Source: JAHEJA01 sp965656445
Lineage (GTDB): Bacteria > Pseudomonadota > Alphaproteobacteria > Rhodobacterales > Rhodobacteraceae
Length of the DNA stretch: 64,000 nt
Direction: 5' to 3'
Assembly: GCA_965656445.1 (NCBI GenBank)
Contig: CBFHKO010000003.1
Span: 1-64,000 of the forward strand
A model generated the notes under the pieces. It searched no databases, was not told the DNA's origin, and saw only the letters and a list, made by a program, of their open reading frames with translations. Shown here in pieces: positions 1 to 7,998 of the stretch (position 1 is its first letter; each line of letters starts with the position of its first letter). The translations under genes were made by a program, and so were the position numbers.

Positions 1-367
1 TAGACCGCCACTGTTCTCGATGTTTATGGTTTGTCAGGCTTTTCTGCTGAATGCGGATAACTTCGTCAGCAATCTCAGCGAACGTAGGAACTGTCACTGG
101 TTTTGCTTTGGCAGTCTTAGGGTTAATGCCTTGGGCAGTCAGTGATTTGTTGTCTGCAGCTCGCTTGCGTGCTTCGGTCAGGGAGATGGTAGGATAGCTT
201 CCTAGACCCAGCTCTAGCTGTTTGCCATTAAACCTGATTTTTTGAGACCAAGCCTTTGACCCTGCTTTGCTGACCTTAAAATACAACCCAGTTCCGTTGT
301 CATCGTAATAATTGCCTGCTTCTAAGTTAGAATTCAAAAGTTGAGCTGTTAATCGTTTTTTAGGCAT
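1..367 (-). CDS. Tyrosine-type integrase, N-terminal part (cut by left edge)
   Basis: Partial gene: the start codon (complement of 365-367) and about 122 codons are visible and the frame stays open to the window edge. The translation begins MPKKRLTAQLLNSN and carries the arm-DNA-binding domain (DUF4102 type) of P4-like integrases: GTGLYFKVSKAGSKAWSQK at about residues 26-44 and LGLGSYPTISLTEARKRA at about 54-71, followed by the start of the SAM-like core-binding domain (TFAEIADEVI). The catalytic Arg-His-Arg-Tyr domain lies outside the window. Members integrate and excise genomic islands or prophages, often at the 3' end of tRNA genes. A tRNA-like 3' end lies 145 bp upstream at 512-530, which fits an island extending leftwards out of view. 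Confidence 0.85.
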   Translation of the reverse strand, partial: MPKKRLTAQLLNSNLEAGNYYDDNGTGLYFKVSKAGSKAWSQKIRFNGKQLELGLGSYPTISLTEARKRAADNKSLTAQGINPKTAKAKPVTVPTFAEIADEVIRIQQKSLTNHKHREQWRS

Positions 368-511
368 GTGACCCCCACAGTAACCCCCACAAAAATAGTG
401 GAACCTAGTGGGATTGTAAAGACGCATCTGGAATGATATGATGACTAAACATCAAGATAACAAGGGTATATGGGACATGTTTGGAACACTGAGGAATGTA
501 TATTATACGGA

Positions 512-530
512 CTGTCTGTCCGCCACTTCC
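512..530 (+). other. Possible attachment site: copy of a tRNA-Ser 3' end
   Basis: The stretch CTGTCTGTCCGCCACTTCC looks like the end of a serine tRNA: acceptor strand TCTGTCC, discriminator G and CCA, plus a few bases of flank. No T-arm, anticodon arm or 5' acceptor strand precedes it, so it is not a complete tRNA gene. Together with the integrase that starts 145 bp away and reads away from it, the simplest reading is the duplicated tRNA end left by island integration. The rest of 368-639 shows no coding potential that I can support. Inference; the partner copy is outside the window. Confidence 0.4.
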
Positions 531-639
531 CTTTCTAAAGCAATGGTTTTATGTTTGTTGCTGGCTTTGAATTAAGGTTGGCATAGCTTAACATCCAATA
601 GCGTCGCCGTCACTGTAGCGCTTGTGTTAGGACATAGGT

Positions 640-1116
640 TTGACAGATCATTTTTCCAATGCGCACCAATTTGTGAAGCAATATTATAGTCGTCACACTG
701 ACTATAAAAGTGATGTGTCGACTCGATATGCGAACATATGTTTAGCGCTTATCATCAATGGCTTGCATAGTGAATTCCTCGAATTGACCTTGACTGACCA
801 AGACTGGTTTGATGGATTTCGAGAGGCTTTTAAGGAGGCACATAACCTCGGCCATAACGTCCCTGAGGATGTTGACGCGTGGTATGTCCAAACACTGACG
901 ACGGCGATTGCCAGACCCAAAACGATCGTGGCAAAATCGCAGCCGGATTTATTTAAGCATGTTTTGTGCTCCTGCCTTGGGATTGGGTTATCGCTGTCCT
1001 TTCCTCGGGTGCGTTTGGTTCAGGCCATCGCAGAGGAAACCAGTTTAATCGAGGAGACTGTGTTGCGTGTTTGGGATGAGCGACAGTATCATTTTATCCC
1101 AACTGAATATCTATGA
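640..1116 (+). CDS. Hypothetical protein, 158 aa
   Basis: I do not recognise this family. It starts with TTG; an in-frame TAG at 628-630 leaves no other start codon upstream and only a weak purine stretch precedes it. The product is soluble, with no signal peptide or long hydrophobic segment, and looks mostly helical (FDGFREAFKEAHNLGHN; SLIEETVLRVWDERQ). The last part (VRLVQAIAEETSLIEETVLRVW) could be a helix-turn-helix-like pair, which is speculation. It meets the Stealth gene tail to tail with a 6-bp overlap. It lies just outside the putative island end, so it may be core or a leftover of the insertion. Confidence 0.5.
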   Translation: MTDHFSNAHQFVKQYYSRHTDYKSDVSTRYANICLALIINGLHSEFLELTLTDQDWFDGFREAFKEAHNLGHNVPEDVDAWYVQTLTTAIARPKTIVAKSQPDLFKHVLCSCLGIGLSLSFPRVRLVQAIAEETSLIEETVLRVWDERQYHFIPTEYL

Positions 1117-2088
1117 GACGTTCGCAGGCACGAGCGTGTCGAGGAAATTCAAAATATCTGGATAAATCTCTATGACCTTGGGGAGGTCATTTATACAGAT
1201 CATTTTGATGGTTTGATCCTTTAAGCTGGATTGGCTGATACCGAGAGCTGAAAGTCCTTTTTTATCAATCCCACTGTGAACATGAATGTGGTCTATCACG
1301 GGCACGATGCTTGCCTGACCGCGCATGAGTAAGCTTTGATTATGGATGGCTTGCGGCGAAAACTGTGTGGTGTCCCGAAACTTCGGCAGCGCATTTGCCG
1401 CGAATTCTATTGGGTAAGTCTTTCCCAATTCTTGCATGTGGGATTTTAAAAAGGGATGCACGACATGGGCGGATTTAAAGACTTTGTTGATCGGAAGGCC
1501 AAGGATCAGTGCGGCATTTAAATGCATGACAAAGTTAAAGGTTTCAGGGGCATTTTGTTGTGTTTTTGAGGCTGAGAGTGATGTTAAATCTTCCCAACGA
1601 CCACGCAGGCGCAGTTGCCCCTTGTTAAAGAAGTCTTCGGGATAAATGTCGTTCGTGAGAAAGACATCATCGTTAAAATACAAAAACTGTTCCGCAAGGT
1701 CCGGTATGGTCCACATGACTGTTTCAATCGACACTGAATTGAACGTGGGAAGACAGTGCTGTTGCCCTTGAAAAATGTCTCTGTGATCGACGAAGTGAAT
1801 TTTTGCACGGACTTTTGGATCGATAGAGCTGAGGTCGGGTCGCTGGCCATCTGTGACAATCCATATTTTACGCAGCCAAGGGGCATAGCGGCCAATCGAA
1901 TTCAAACAGTAATAAATTTCATTATGATCCTCCCAGCGGTGAGGATTTGTTCCATTTTCTGAGAGAGGACTCCGCGCTTGATCCATGTAACGATTGCGCA
2001 GTTTGCGATGGTGAGGTGAGGCTCCGTCAACCCATGTAATAAGTGCATCAATCGCATCCCGCGATGATCGAGTTGAAGGGGTGTTCAT
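1111..2088 (-). CDS. Stealth-type capsule/exopolysaccharide phosphotransferase
   Basis: Predicted hexose-1-phosphate transferase acting on cell-surface glycans in the cytoplasm. The four conserved regions of Stealth proteins can be followed: CR1 near residues 13-22 (DALITWVDGA), CR2 around 55-140 with EIYYCLNSIGRYAPWLRKI and IVTDGQRP, then the metal-site-like FNDDVFL near 139-145, CR3 with VMHLNAALIL and HVVHPFLKSHM, and a short CR4-like end. At 325 aa it is of usual size. The start ATG at 2086-2088 has AAGG upstream. It stands alone with no glycosyltransferase neighbours, so its glycan is unknown. Stealth proteins are typical of capsule loci and can arrive by transfer; this copy sits beside an integrase. 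Confidence 0.8.
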   Translation of the reverse strand: MNTPSTRSSRDAIDALITWVDGASPHHRKLRNRYMDQARSPLSENGTNPHRWEDHNEIYYCLNSIGRYAPWLRKIWIVTDGQRPDLSSIDPKVRAKIHFVDHRDIFQGQQHCLPTFNSVSIETVMWTIPDLAEQFLYFNDDVFLTNDIYPEDFFNKGQLRLRGRWEDLTSLSASKTQQNAPETFNFVMHLNAALILGLPINKVFKSAHVVHPFLKSHMQELGKTYPIEFAANALPKFRDTTQFSPQAIHNQSLLMRGQASIVPVIDHIHVHSGIDKKGLSALGISQSSLKDQTIKMICINDLPKVIEIYPDILNFLDTLVPANVS

Positions 2089-2279
2089 AAATCGTCTGCC
2101 TTAGAGAATGGGGCGTGCACGTCGCATATTTGTCGTGCGGCTTGCGAAGGGGAGCCTCGTTGATACGCCATTCAGGGAGGTAAATGCAACTCTGCGCCGT
2201 AATTGTGAGGTGTGTGTCATTGTCTCATCACCATTTACGGCTACCTTTTCGTAGGTCAACACAACAGGTGGACCCCTTA

Positions 2280-2798
2280 ATGGAATATATTGTTCTTACG
2301 ATAGCCCTTAGTTTAGGAGCGCCCATGGCACTTGCGGAAAACTTAGTTAGCACGGGTAAATGGGTCTATTTTGCCGATACGGTGATGGGGGGTGTTTCTG
2401 ATGGTCGGGCGAGCTTTGTCGAAGAGGACGCCGCCCTCCGGCTTGTTGGGACTGTGTCAACGGCAAACAATGGTGGCTTTATCCAAGTTAGAACTAAGGT
2501 GTCTTCAAAGGACGCGATGGGGAAGACTGGGGTTGTCATTGAGGCAAAGGGAAACGGTGAGACCTACAATATTCACCTTCGCAACAGATCAACACGGCTT
2601 CCTTGGCATTACTATGCAGCTACGTTTGAAGCCTCCGAAGCTTGGTCTAGAATTGAGATACCTTTTACCGAGTTCAAAAAATCCTCCTCATTGCTTCGGG
2701 GGAGCATAAATACGGAGACGATCAAATCGCTTGGGGTTGTGGCCTATGGTAAGGATTATCAAGCTGATGTTCAGGTTCGCTATATCAGTTTCTATTGA
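2280..2798 (+). CDS. CIA30-family (NADH:ubiquinone oxidoreductase intermediate-associated 30-like) secreted protein
   Basis: 172 aa from the ATG at 2280, chosen because it begins a plausible signal peptide (MEYIVLTIALSLGAPMALA) ending before ENLVS; the frame is open from 2184 but the extra residues are not signal-like. The mature part has the CIA30 jelly-roll pattern: WVYFADTVMGGVSDG, NNGGFIQVRT, then TYNIHLRNRST and WSRIEIPFTEFKKS. In eukaryotes CIA30 helps assemble complex I; bacterial relatives are secreted, uncharacterised, and probably bind carbohydrate or small ligands. No complex I gene is near. The next gene encodes a hemerythrin-like protein on the same strand. Confidence 0.7.
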   Translation: MEYIVLTIALSLGAPMALAENLVSTGKWVYFADTVMGGVSDGRASFVEEDAALRLVGTVSTANNGGFIQVRTKVSSKDAMGKTGVVIEAKGNGETYNIHLRNRSTRLPWHYYAATFEASEAWSRIEIPFTEFKKSSSLLRGSINTETIKSLGVVAYGKDYQADVQVRYISFY

Positions 2799-2908
2799 GT
2801 TTTACGGTCTCCAACTGAGCTGCTTGTCGAGGGGTCTTGATCACTGTATCACAGGGTCAAAGACATGTTTGTCTGACACACATCGACAGCCAAAAGGTAA
2901 GCCAACAG

Positions 2909-3490
2909 ATGCAGGATATGAAACACAAAGCATTGGATGAGCTCCACGTTGAGTTTGGCGTAAGACCTGTCATGGACCCTCTTGACGGTGTGAGCGCGCA
3001 TCATCGCAGAGCGGGCGCGCATCTTGCGGCAATTCACCGAATGCATCTCAGGGATATGGCCTATATCGGTCAGCTATTGGAGCAGGTCAAAACAGGTGAG
3101 CAATCTCCCAATCGCTTGGCCAAAGTTATTTCAACTGTGTCCCTTACGCAGAATATGAAAACCTTTGGAACCCTGTGCGGACGCGAATGTCAGGTGCTTA
3201 ATTTTCACCATAATGCGGAGGAGACGTCTATTTTCCCGCAGCTTGAGCAACAACAAATCGAAAGCTTAACTCTTGTTGTTGCGCGTTTGAGAGAAGAGCA
3301 TCTAGTAGTTCATGAGCTCTTGGAACGGCTAGAGCATGCATCGTATCAGTTGGTTATCGAACAAAGCCCCGCCAATTTTGATCTGGCCCAAGCGGTGTTC
3401 AATCAACTCTTCTCCGTTGTGAAGTCGCATTTCGGATACGAAGAAACGGAACTCCGCGATGCCTTGGGTAAGTTCGTACCTCATATATAA
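2909..3490 (+). CDS. Hemerythrin (HHE) domain protein
   Basis: Predicted non-haem di-iron four-helix protein of the cytoplasm, possibly sensing or handling O2, NO or oxidative stress. From the ATG at 2909 it is 193 aa. Candidate ligands follow the HHE order: HRMHLRDM in the first helix, FHHNAEETSIFPQLE (H..E motif), REEHLVVHELLERL, and HFGYEETELRDAL near the C-terminus. An upstream in-frame TTG at 2837 has GAGGGG only two bases away and is less likely; an ATG at 2918 is a further alternative. Standing 110 bp after the CIA30-like gene it may be expressed separately. The exact role cannot be read from the sequence. Confidence 0.75.
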   Translation: MQDMKHKALDELHVEFGVRPVMDPLDGVSAHHRRAGAHLAAIHRMHLRDMAYIGQLLEQVKTGEQSPNRLAKVISTVSLTQNMKTFGTLCGRECQVLNFHHNAEETSIFPQLEQQQIESLTLVVARLREEHLVVHELLERLEHASYQLVIEQSPANFDLAQAVFNQLFSVVKSHFGYEETELRDALGKFVPHI

Positions 3491-3569
3491 GGACTGTTTG
3501 CCATAATTTGCGCATTGCGTGTTTTGTGGGATGTAATAACTTTGCCGCAAAAATCTAAGAGGATCAATC

Positions 3570-3935
3570 ATGCCCGTCACTCAAATGTTATTAGAAATTG
3601 GAATGGGGACGGCGTTGCGGTCTGGGTCTTATACCAAGGCGGCCTGTCGAGCGGTTCAAAATGCGCTTTGGCATAATTCGATAAGCTTGGCCGAAGTCTT
3701 TGGCGCGCAAAAGCAGGATATGATCATTGATGTGGAAATTGCCTGTCAAAATCCTGAGGCTGTTGATCTTGACACTGTAGCCGCAGAATTTCCCTATGGG
3801 CGTGTGAGCTGTGTTGCACGGGCAGGTGGGTTAGATATTGCAAATCCATCTCGTCCTGACGCTGCGGCTGCCATTATAGCACATGCGGCGATCAAGGTGT
3901 CCCTAGATATTTCCACCAAAGAGGGGATCGCATGA
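3570..3935 (+). CDS. Lin0512-family protein, copy A
   Basis: 121 aa, recognisable from the family start (MLLEIGMGTALRSGSYTKAA), the AVQNALWHNS helix, and a C-terminal half of beta-alpha repeats. Lin0512 proteins (TIGR02058 type) are small conserved proteins of unknown function, often encoded in sets of two or more. A good AAGAGGATCA stretch precedes the ATG. Its stop overlaps the start of copy B by four bases (ATGA), so the two are translationally coupled and perhaps form a heteromer. The two copies share the layout EMG/EIGMG...YTKAA.RA..NAL.H.SI but differ through the C-terminal half. Confidence 0.8.
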   Translation: MPVTQMLLEIGMGTALRSGSYTKAACRAVQNALWHNSISLAEVFGAQKQDMIIDVEIACQNPEAVDLDTVAAEFPYGRVSCVARAGGLDIANPSRPDAAAAIIAHAAIKVSLDISTKEGIA

Positions 3936-4300
3936 AACGTTTGATTTTGGAAATGGGGTCGGGGTCTGATCTTTATGGTTGCGACTATACCAAGGCGGCC
4001 CTTCGCGCGCTCAACAACGCTTTGCGGCATAGCTCAATTACGCTGTTCTCAGCGCTGGAGATATCGCACGAAGAGATGCAAGTGGTTGTCACAATCGGCG
4101 TTCAGGAACCAGATGCGATTGATGTCGCGCGTATTTTGGCCGAAGTGCCCCGTGGAAATCCTGAGGTCAGGGTTGTTTTTGGGGGGCAAAATATCACCTC
4201 AAACCATAATAATGATGTGAGCGTCGTGGCGAGTTGCGCGATTGAGGCGTATATTCCCGATCTATCCGAGGCCTATCACATTAACCCAGCTTCAGAATGA
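3932..4300 (+). CDS. Lin0512-family protein, copy B
   Basis: 122 aa paralogue of the preceding gene: LILEMGSGSDLYGCDYTKAA, ALNNALRHSSITLF, then VVVTIGVQEPDAIDVARI and the family's glycine-rich turn (VVFGGQNI). Function unknown. The start is fixed by the ATGA overlap with copy A, and its own stop overlaps the start of trmL in the same way, giving a three-gene coupled unit. Coupling to a tRNA-modification gene hints at a link to RNA or nucleotide metabolism, but that is guilt by association only. Confidence 0.8.
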   Translation: MKRLILEMGSGSDLYGCDYTKAALRALNNALRHSSITLFSALEISHEEMQVVVTIGVQEPDAIDVARILAEVPRGNPEVRVVFGGQNITSNHNNDVSVVASCAIEAYIPDLSEAYHINPASE

Positions 4301-4758
4301 GCCAGCCAAATATACGCGTGGTTCTGGTCGAACCTGAAATCCCGCATAATACCGGGGCGATTGGGCGAACCTGTGTTGCCTTGGATATTGAACTGATCCT
4401 GATAAAACCTTATGGATTTTCGCTCGATCAAAAAACGGTGCAACGCGCTGGAACGCGGTACTGGCAATTTGTGCGACTGAGCGAATATGACAGCTGGGAT
4501 GATTTCATCACAGATCGCGCGCCGGATCCGAGCGATCTCTATCTCTTTGAAGAGGACGGCGGGACGAGCTTTTATGACGCTGATTATTCGGGGGATGTTT
4601 ATTTGGTGTTTGGACGAGAATCGACCGGGCTGCCCAAGGAATTACAGCTCGCCATGTCCGAGAGAATGTTTCATGTCCCGATGAAAAATGATCGTGTTAA
4701 ATCGCTGAATTTGTCGAATGTTGCCACAGCAGTGGTCTATCAAGCGCTGCGTCCTTAA
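4297..4758 (+). CDS. trmL: tRNA (cytidine(34)-2'-O)-methyltransferase TrmL
   Basis: SPOUT-class methyltransferase that 2'-O-methylates the wobble base of leucine tRNAs with S-adenosylmethionine. At 153 aa it has the size of minimal TrmL. Diagnostic pieces are VLVEPEIPHNTGAIGRTC at the N-terminus, the motif 2 region VYLVFGRESTGLP near residues 100-112, and the knot motif 3 PMKNDRVKSLNLSNVATAVVYQ at the C-terminus. It overlaps the upstream Lin0512 gene by ATGA. The following 293 bp are non-coding and hold the control region of the sugar transporter. Confidence 0.92.
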   Translation: MSQPNIRVVLVEPEIPHNTGAIGRTCVALDIELILIKPYGFSLDQKTVQRAGTRYWQFVRLSEYDSWDDFITDRAPDPSDLYLFEEDGGTSFYDADYSGDVYLVFGRESTGLPKELQLAMSERMFHVPMKNDRVKSLNLSNVATAVVYQALRP

Positions 4759-4919
4759 AACTTTGTTTCTTAAATTTTCATTTTGAATTTTCAGAAATGT
4801 CAAAGTGGACTATTTTTTGTCGATCACGGGTTTGCTTATCTTATTTTGAGACCATGTGATCTGAATGATTTATCCTCAATTGTAGATACCATGCAATCGA
4901 CGTTAAAAGAAAATACCCT

Positions 4920-4959
4920 GAATTGATCGGATCAATTCTACCTATTGAAAATTTTTCAA
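4920..4959. promoter_or_regulatory. Two adjacent perfect palindromes upstream of the sugar ABC operon
   Basis: GAATTGATC-G-GATCAATTC at 4920-4938 is a perfect 9+9 inverted repeat around one base. TTGAAAA-T-TTTTCAA at 4945-4959 is a perfect 7+7 repeat. Their centres are 23 bp apart, about two helical turns, and they lie 93-132 bp before the binding-protein start at 5052. The first has the form of a LacI- or FNR-like operator but its half-site spacing differs from the FNR consensus. Likely operators for the sugar regulator, which is not encoded nearby. The rest of 4759-5051 is A+T rich and non-coding. Confidence 0.45.
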
Positions 4960-5051
4960 AAAAAGAGTCGACATTCCTGAGCCATTGTTGAAATATCCGA
5001 CTCCTAGGTAATCCGCTTTAGTTTTGCGGATCCTTTAACGGGAGGAATAAA

Positions 5052-5963
5052 ATGAAAAAACTACTATTGGCCACGGCGGCCGTAGCAATGGTTGCTGGTT
5101 CTGCATTTGCAGAGCGTTATGTCATGATCACGCACACTCAGGGTACTGACCCATTCTGGCCAGTTGTTGAAAAAGGCGGTCGTGATGCGGCAGCCGCAGT
5201 TGGCGCAGAGTTTGAATATAACTTTGACGCATCTGGCGACATGGCAGGCATGGCAAAGTTGATCGAAGCGGCGGCAGCGACACAACCAGACGGAATTATT
5301 GTTTCTTTGCCTGATGCGGATGCATTGGGTGGCGCGATCCAATCAGCAGTTGACGCGGGTATCCCTGTTGTCACTATGAACTCTGGTCTAGAGTCATCTG
5401 CAAAAGTTGGCGCATTGATGCACGTTGGACAGCCAGAGCGTCTTGCTGGTGAAAAAGCGGGTGCACGTGCGAAAGCTGAAGGCGTCACTAACGGTCTTTG
5501 CTTGAACCAAGAAGCATTCAACACAGCACTTGTTGATCGTTGCGAGGGTTATTTCTCTGGTCTTGGTGGTGATTTGAACATGATTGACGTATCTAACGAC
5601 GTCACACAAATCGAAACACGGACAGCAGCAGCCTTGCAAGCAGACGCAAGCATCGATGGCATCATGGCCGTTGGTCCACACGTTTGTGAAGCAGCGAACA
5701 AAGCGATCAAAGCGGTTGGCGCAGACGTTCACCTAGCATGTTTTGACCTATCTCCAGGTGTTATGGACATGATCAAATCAGGTGACGCAGCATTCACAAT
5801 CGACCAACAGCAGCGTCTACAAGGGTACATGCCTGTGATCGTTCTTCACCTATACAACACAAACGCTGGTATGTTGCCTGGTGCAAACATTCCATCAGGC
5901 CCAGGTTTCGTTGATGCGTCAAACGCAGACAGCGTTGCGAGCCAAGCGGGTATCAACCGCTAA
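5052..5963 (+). CDS. Sugar ABC transporter periplasmic binding protein (probably myo-inositol)
   Basis: 303 aa, with a signal peptide MKKLLLATAAVAMVAGSAFA and a ribose/galactose-type (Peripla_BP_4) fold: YVMITHTQGTDPFWPVVEKG at the start, DGIIVSLPDADALGGAIQSA and GIPVVTMNSG in the N-lobe, then AAALQADASIDGIMAVGPHV and FTIDQQQRLQGYMPV in the C-lobe and hinge. GGGAGG precedes the ATG. It heads the operon with permease, ATPase and iolE, and the iolE link is the reason for proposing inositol. Codon use is unlike the neighbours, with many CTA leucines and GCA alanines, as in pstS, suggesting high expression. A stem-loop follows the gene. Confidence 0.85.
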   Translation: MKKLLLATAAVAMVAGSAFAERYVMITHTQGTDPFWPVVEKGGRDAAAAVGAEFEYNFDASGDMAGMAKLIEAAAATQPDGIIVSLPDADALGGAIQSAVDAGIPVVTMNSGLESSAKVGALMHVGQPERLAGEKAGARAKAEGVTNGLCLNQEAFNTALVDRCEGYFSGLGGDLNMIDVSNDVTQIETRTAAALQADASIDGIMAVGPHVCEAANKAIKAVGADVHLACFDLSPGVMDMIKSGDAAFTIDQQQRLQGYMPVIVLHLYNTNAGMLPGANIPSGPGFVDASNADSVASQAGINR

Positions 5964-5987
5964 GTTTGATGTAATATCATCTAGATT

Positions 5988-6012
5988 ATCAGGCGGGCTA
6001 GTCCCGCCTGAT
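5988..6012 (+). other. Intercistronic stem-loop after the binding-protein gene
   Basis: ATCAGGCGGG-ctagt-CCCGCCTGAT is a perfect 10-bp stem with a 5-base loop, 25 bp after the binding-protein stop and 26 bp before the permease start at 6038. No T-run follows, so it is more likely a 3' stabiliser or partial terminator that keeps binding protein in excess over the membrane parts. This reading is standard for ABC operons but untested here. Confidence 0.6.
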
Positions 6013-6037
6013 GCATTTAAATGTGAGGGAAAGTACA

Positions 6038-7150
6038 ATGGCAGGTAGAAGCGAAGCCGACAGGCTCAAACAAGAAACATTGTTCGAGAAAATTATCCGC
6101 CGTCCTGAAATCGGATCATTCGTCGTGATGGTATTCATTATCATTGCTTTGACAATGGCCTCAGATGGTCGGGCGTTTAACGCTTTGGGGATGAAGAATA
6201 ACATCGCAATTATTGCCCAGTTTGGCATCATTGCGACAGGAGCCGCGGTCTTAATGATTGCAGGTGAATTTGACCTTTCTATCGGGTCAATGATTGGATT
6301 TGCGGGCATGTCGATGGCGATGATGCTCAAATGGGGTTTGCCCTTTGGACTGGGTGAGGCGACGCCGTTGGCGGCCTTTTTGATCACTTTGGTGATGACC
6401 CTGTCAATCGGCTGGCTCATCGGCACAATCGTTGTCCGTTCTGGATTATCAAGTTTCATCGTGACGCTTGGGTTTTTGTTTTTCTTGCGTGGCGCAACAG
6501 AAGTGTCCTTCCGCTTGATCAACCAATCCACACAGATTTCTGGCCTACAGGATTTCAAAGAAACCAGCTGGTTTGCTGACATCATGGGCGGCGAGGTCTT
6601 TGGGTGGTTCTATGATTTATGGTTCGCGTTAGGTGGCAACATCAACCGCAAAGGCGAGCAATGGGTGCATGGATTTGATGCCCGCTTTATGTGGTGGATC
6701 CTTTTGTCGATCTTTGCCTATTACATCCTAAGCCGCACACAGTTGGGTAACTGGATTTATGCAACAGGTGACAACAAAGACAGCGCACGCGCGAATGGCG
6801 TACCAGTAAACAAGGTTAAAATTGGCTTGTTCATGTTCACAGCCTTCTGTGCAACTTTGTTCGCGGCGTGCCAAGTGTTTGACACGAACACATCCGACGC
6901 AGCGAAAGGGAACCTAAAAGAGCTTGAAGCGATTGCGATTGCGGTTGTTGGCGGTACTTTGATGACAGGTGGCTTTGGGTCAATCATTGGCGTGGTCTTT
7001 GGCGCGGTAACGGTTGGTCTAGTGGCAAATGCGGTGTTCTTTATCCCATGGATCGACGGATCCTGGTTCCGCGTTTTCGTTGGTACAGTTCTTTTGGCTG
7101 CCGTCTTTGCCAATGAGCGGATCCGCAAACGCATCACCGGAGGGATATGA
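6038..7150 (+). CDS. Sugar ABC transporter permease (probably myo-inositol)
   Basis: 370 aa from the ATG at 6038, chosen for the GAGGGA ribosome site; an ATG at 6011 lies inside the stem-loop. Inner-membrane permease of the ribose/xylose family (BPD_transp_2): about eight to ten hydrophobic segments, beginning with SFVVMVFIIIALTM, and the family's conserved AGEFDLSIGSMIGFAG and AIAVVGGTLMTGGFGSIIG loops that contact the ATPase. A longer hydrophilic stretch (LGGNINRKGEQWVHGFDARF) separates the two halves. It overlaps the ATPase gene by ATGA. Confidence 0.88.
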   Translation: MAGRSEADRLKQETLFEKIIRRPEIGSFVVMVFIIIALTMASDGRAFNALGMKNNIAIIAQFGIIATGAAVLMIAGEFDLSIGSMIGFAGMSMAMMLKWGLPFGLGEATPLAAFLITLVMTLSIGWLIGTIVVRSGLSSFIVTLGFLFFLRGATEVSFRLINQSTQISGLQDFKETSWFADIMGGEVFGWFYDLWFALGGNINRKGEQWVHGFDARFMWWILLSIFAYYILSRTQLGNWIYATGDNKDSARANGVPVNKVKIGLFMFTAFCATLFAACQVFDTNTSDAAKGNLKELEAIAIAVVGGTLMTGGFGSIIGVVFGAVTVGLVANAVFFIPWIDGSWFRVFVGTVLLAAVFANERIRKRITGGI

Positions 7151-7923
7151 TCATGACACAACCATATATGCGCGTTGAAAAACTGGTCAAAAAATTTGGT
7201 CCCTTTACGGCGCTGAACGAAGTTGATCTTGAAGTATATCCTGGCGAAGTGCATGCGCTTTTGGGGGATAACGGTGCGGGAAAATCCACACTTATCAAAG
7301 TGTTGTCGGGGGTTCATAAACAAACCAGCGGCACCATCTACATTGAGGGTCAAAAACGTGATTTCAATTCTCCGCGCGATGCATCGGCGGCTGGAATTGG
7401 CACCGTTTATCAAGATTTGGCTATCAACCAACTGATGAGTGTGACGCGAAACTTCTTTATGGGGCGTGAGCTGACTTCACGGCTTGGCGCGCTGCGCATG
7501 GAAGAGATGAACCAAATCGCTCATGATGAAATGCTCAAAATCGGGATTGATTTCTCTGATCCGACCCAAGCGGTTGGAACAATGTCAGGGGGACAACGTC
7601 AAACCTTGGCTATTGCACGTGCGATTTATTTCGGTGCAAAAGTTTTGATTTTGGATGAACCGACCTCTGCCTTGGGGCAAAAGCAACAGATGGAAGTCTT
7701 GAAAACCATCAAACGTGTGCGCGCCCGTGGCGATATCGCGATCATTTTCATCACCCACAACGAAGTGCATTCGAAATTGGTGGCCGATCGCTATACCTTC
7801 TTGGCCTTAGGTCAAGTCATCGGGAGCGGTCCTAAGGATGAAATCGAACGCCAAGATATCCGCAAGCTGATGGCGGGCGGTGTCGAAATGGCCGATCTTG
7901 AACAAGAATTGGCAAATATTTAA
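7147..7923 (+). CDS. Sugar ABC transporter ATP-binding protein
   Basis: 258 aa single-domain ABC ATPase, half the size of RbsA-type tandem ATPases. Walker A GDNGAGKST at about residues 40-48, Q-loop VYQDLAINQ, signature MSGGQRQ at about 144-150, Walker B VLILDEPTSAL, and switch histidine in IIFITHNEVH. The D-loop reads SALGQKQ, where classical ATPases have SALD. It starts at the ATGA overlap with the permease (ATG at 7153 also possible). Powers uptake through the preceding permease. Confidence 0.9.
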   Translation: MIMTQPYMRVEKLVKKFGPFTALNEVDLEVYPGEVHALLGDNGAGKSTLIKVLSGVHKQTSGTIYIEGQKRDFNSPRDASAAGIGTVYQDLAINQLMSVTRNFFMGRELTSRLGALRMEEMNQIAHDEMLKIGIDFSDPTQAVGTMSGGQRQTLAIARAIYFGAKVLILDEPTSALGQKQQMEVLKTIKRVRARGDIAIIFITHNEVHSKLVADRYTFLALGQVIGSGPKDEIERQDIRKLMAGGVEMADLEQELANI

Positions 7924-7998
7924 GCCATATTCTATTGCCTACACGAATGAGCTTCGCCATAAACTGGCGGAGCTTTCTTTTTGAAACAGGGGACACTG

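Noticed and set aside
512..530. An intact tRNA-Ser gene
   Set aside because: Only the acceptor 3' strand and CCA are present; no T-loop, anticodon or 5' strand upstream.
6757..7431. 224-codon minus-strand frame across the permease/ATPase junction
   Set aside because: Antisense shadow of two well-identified transporter genes.
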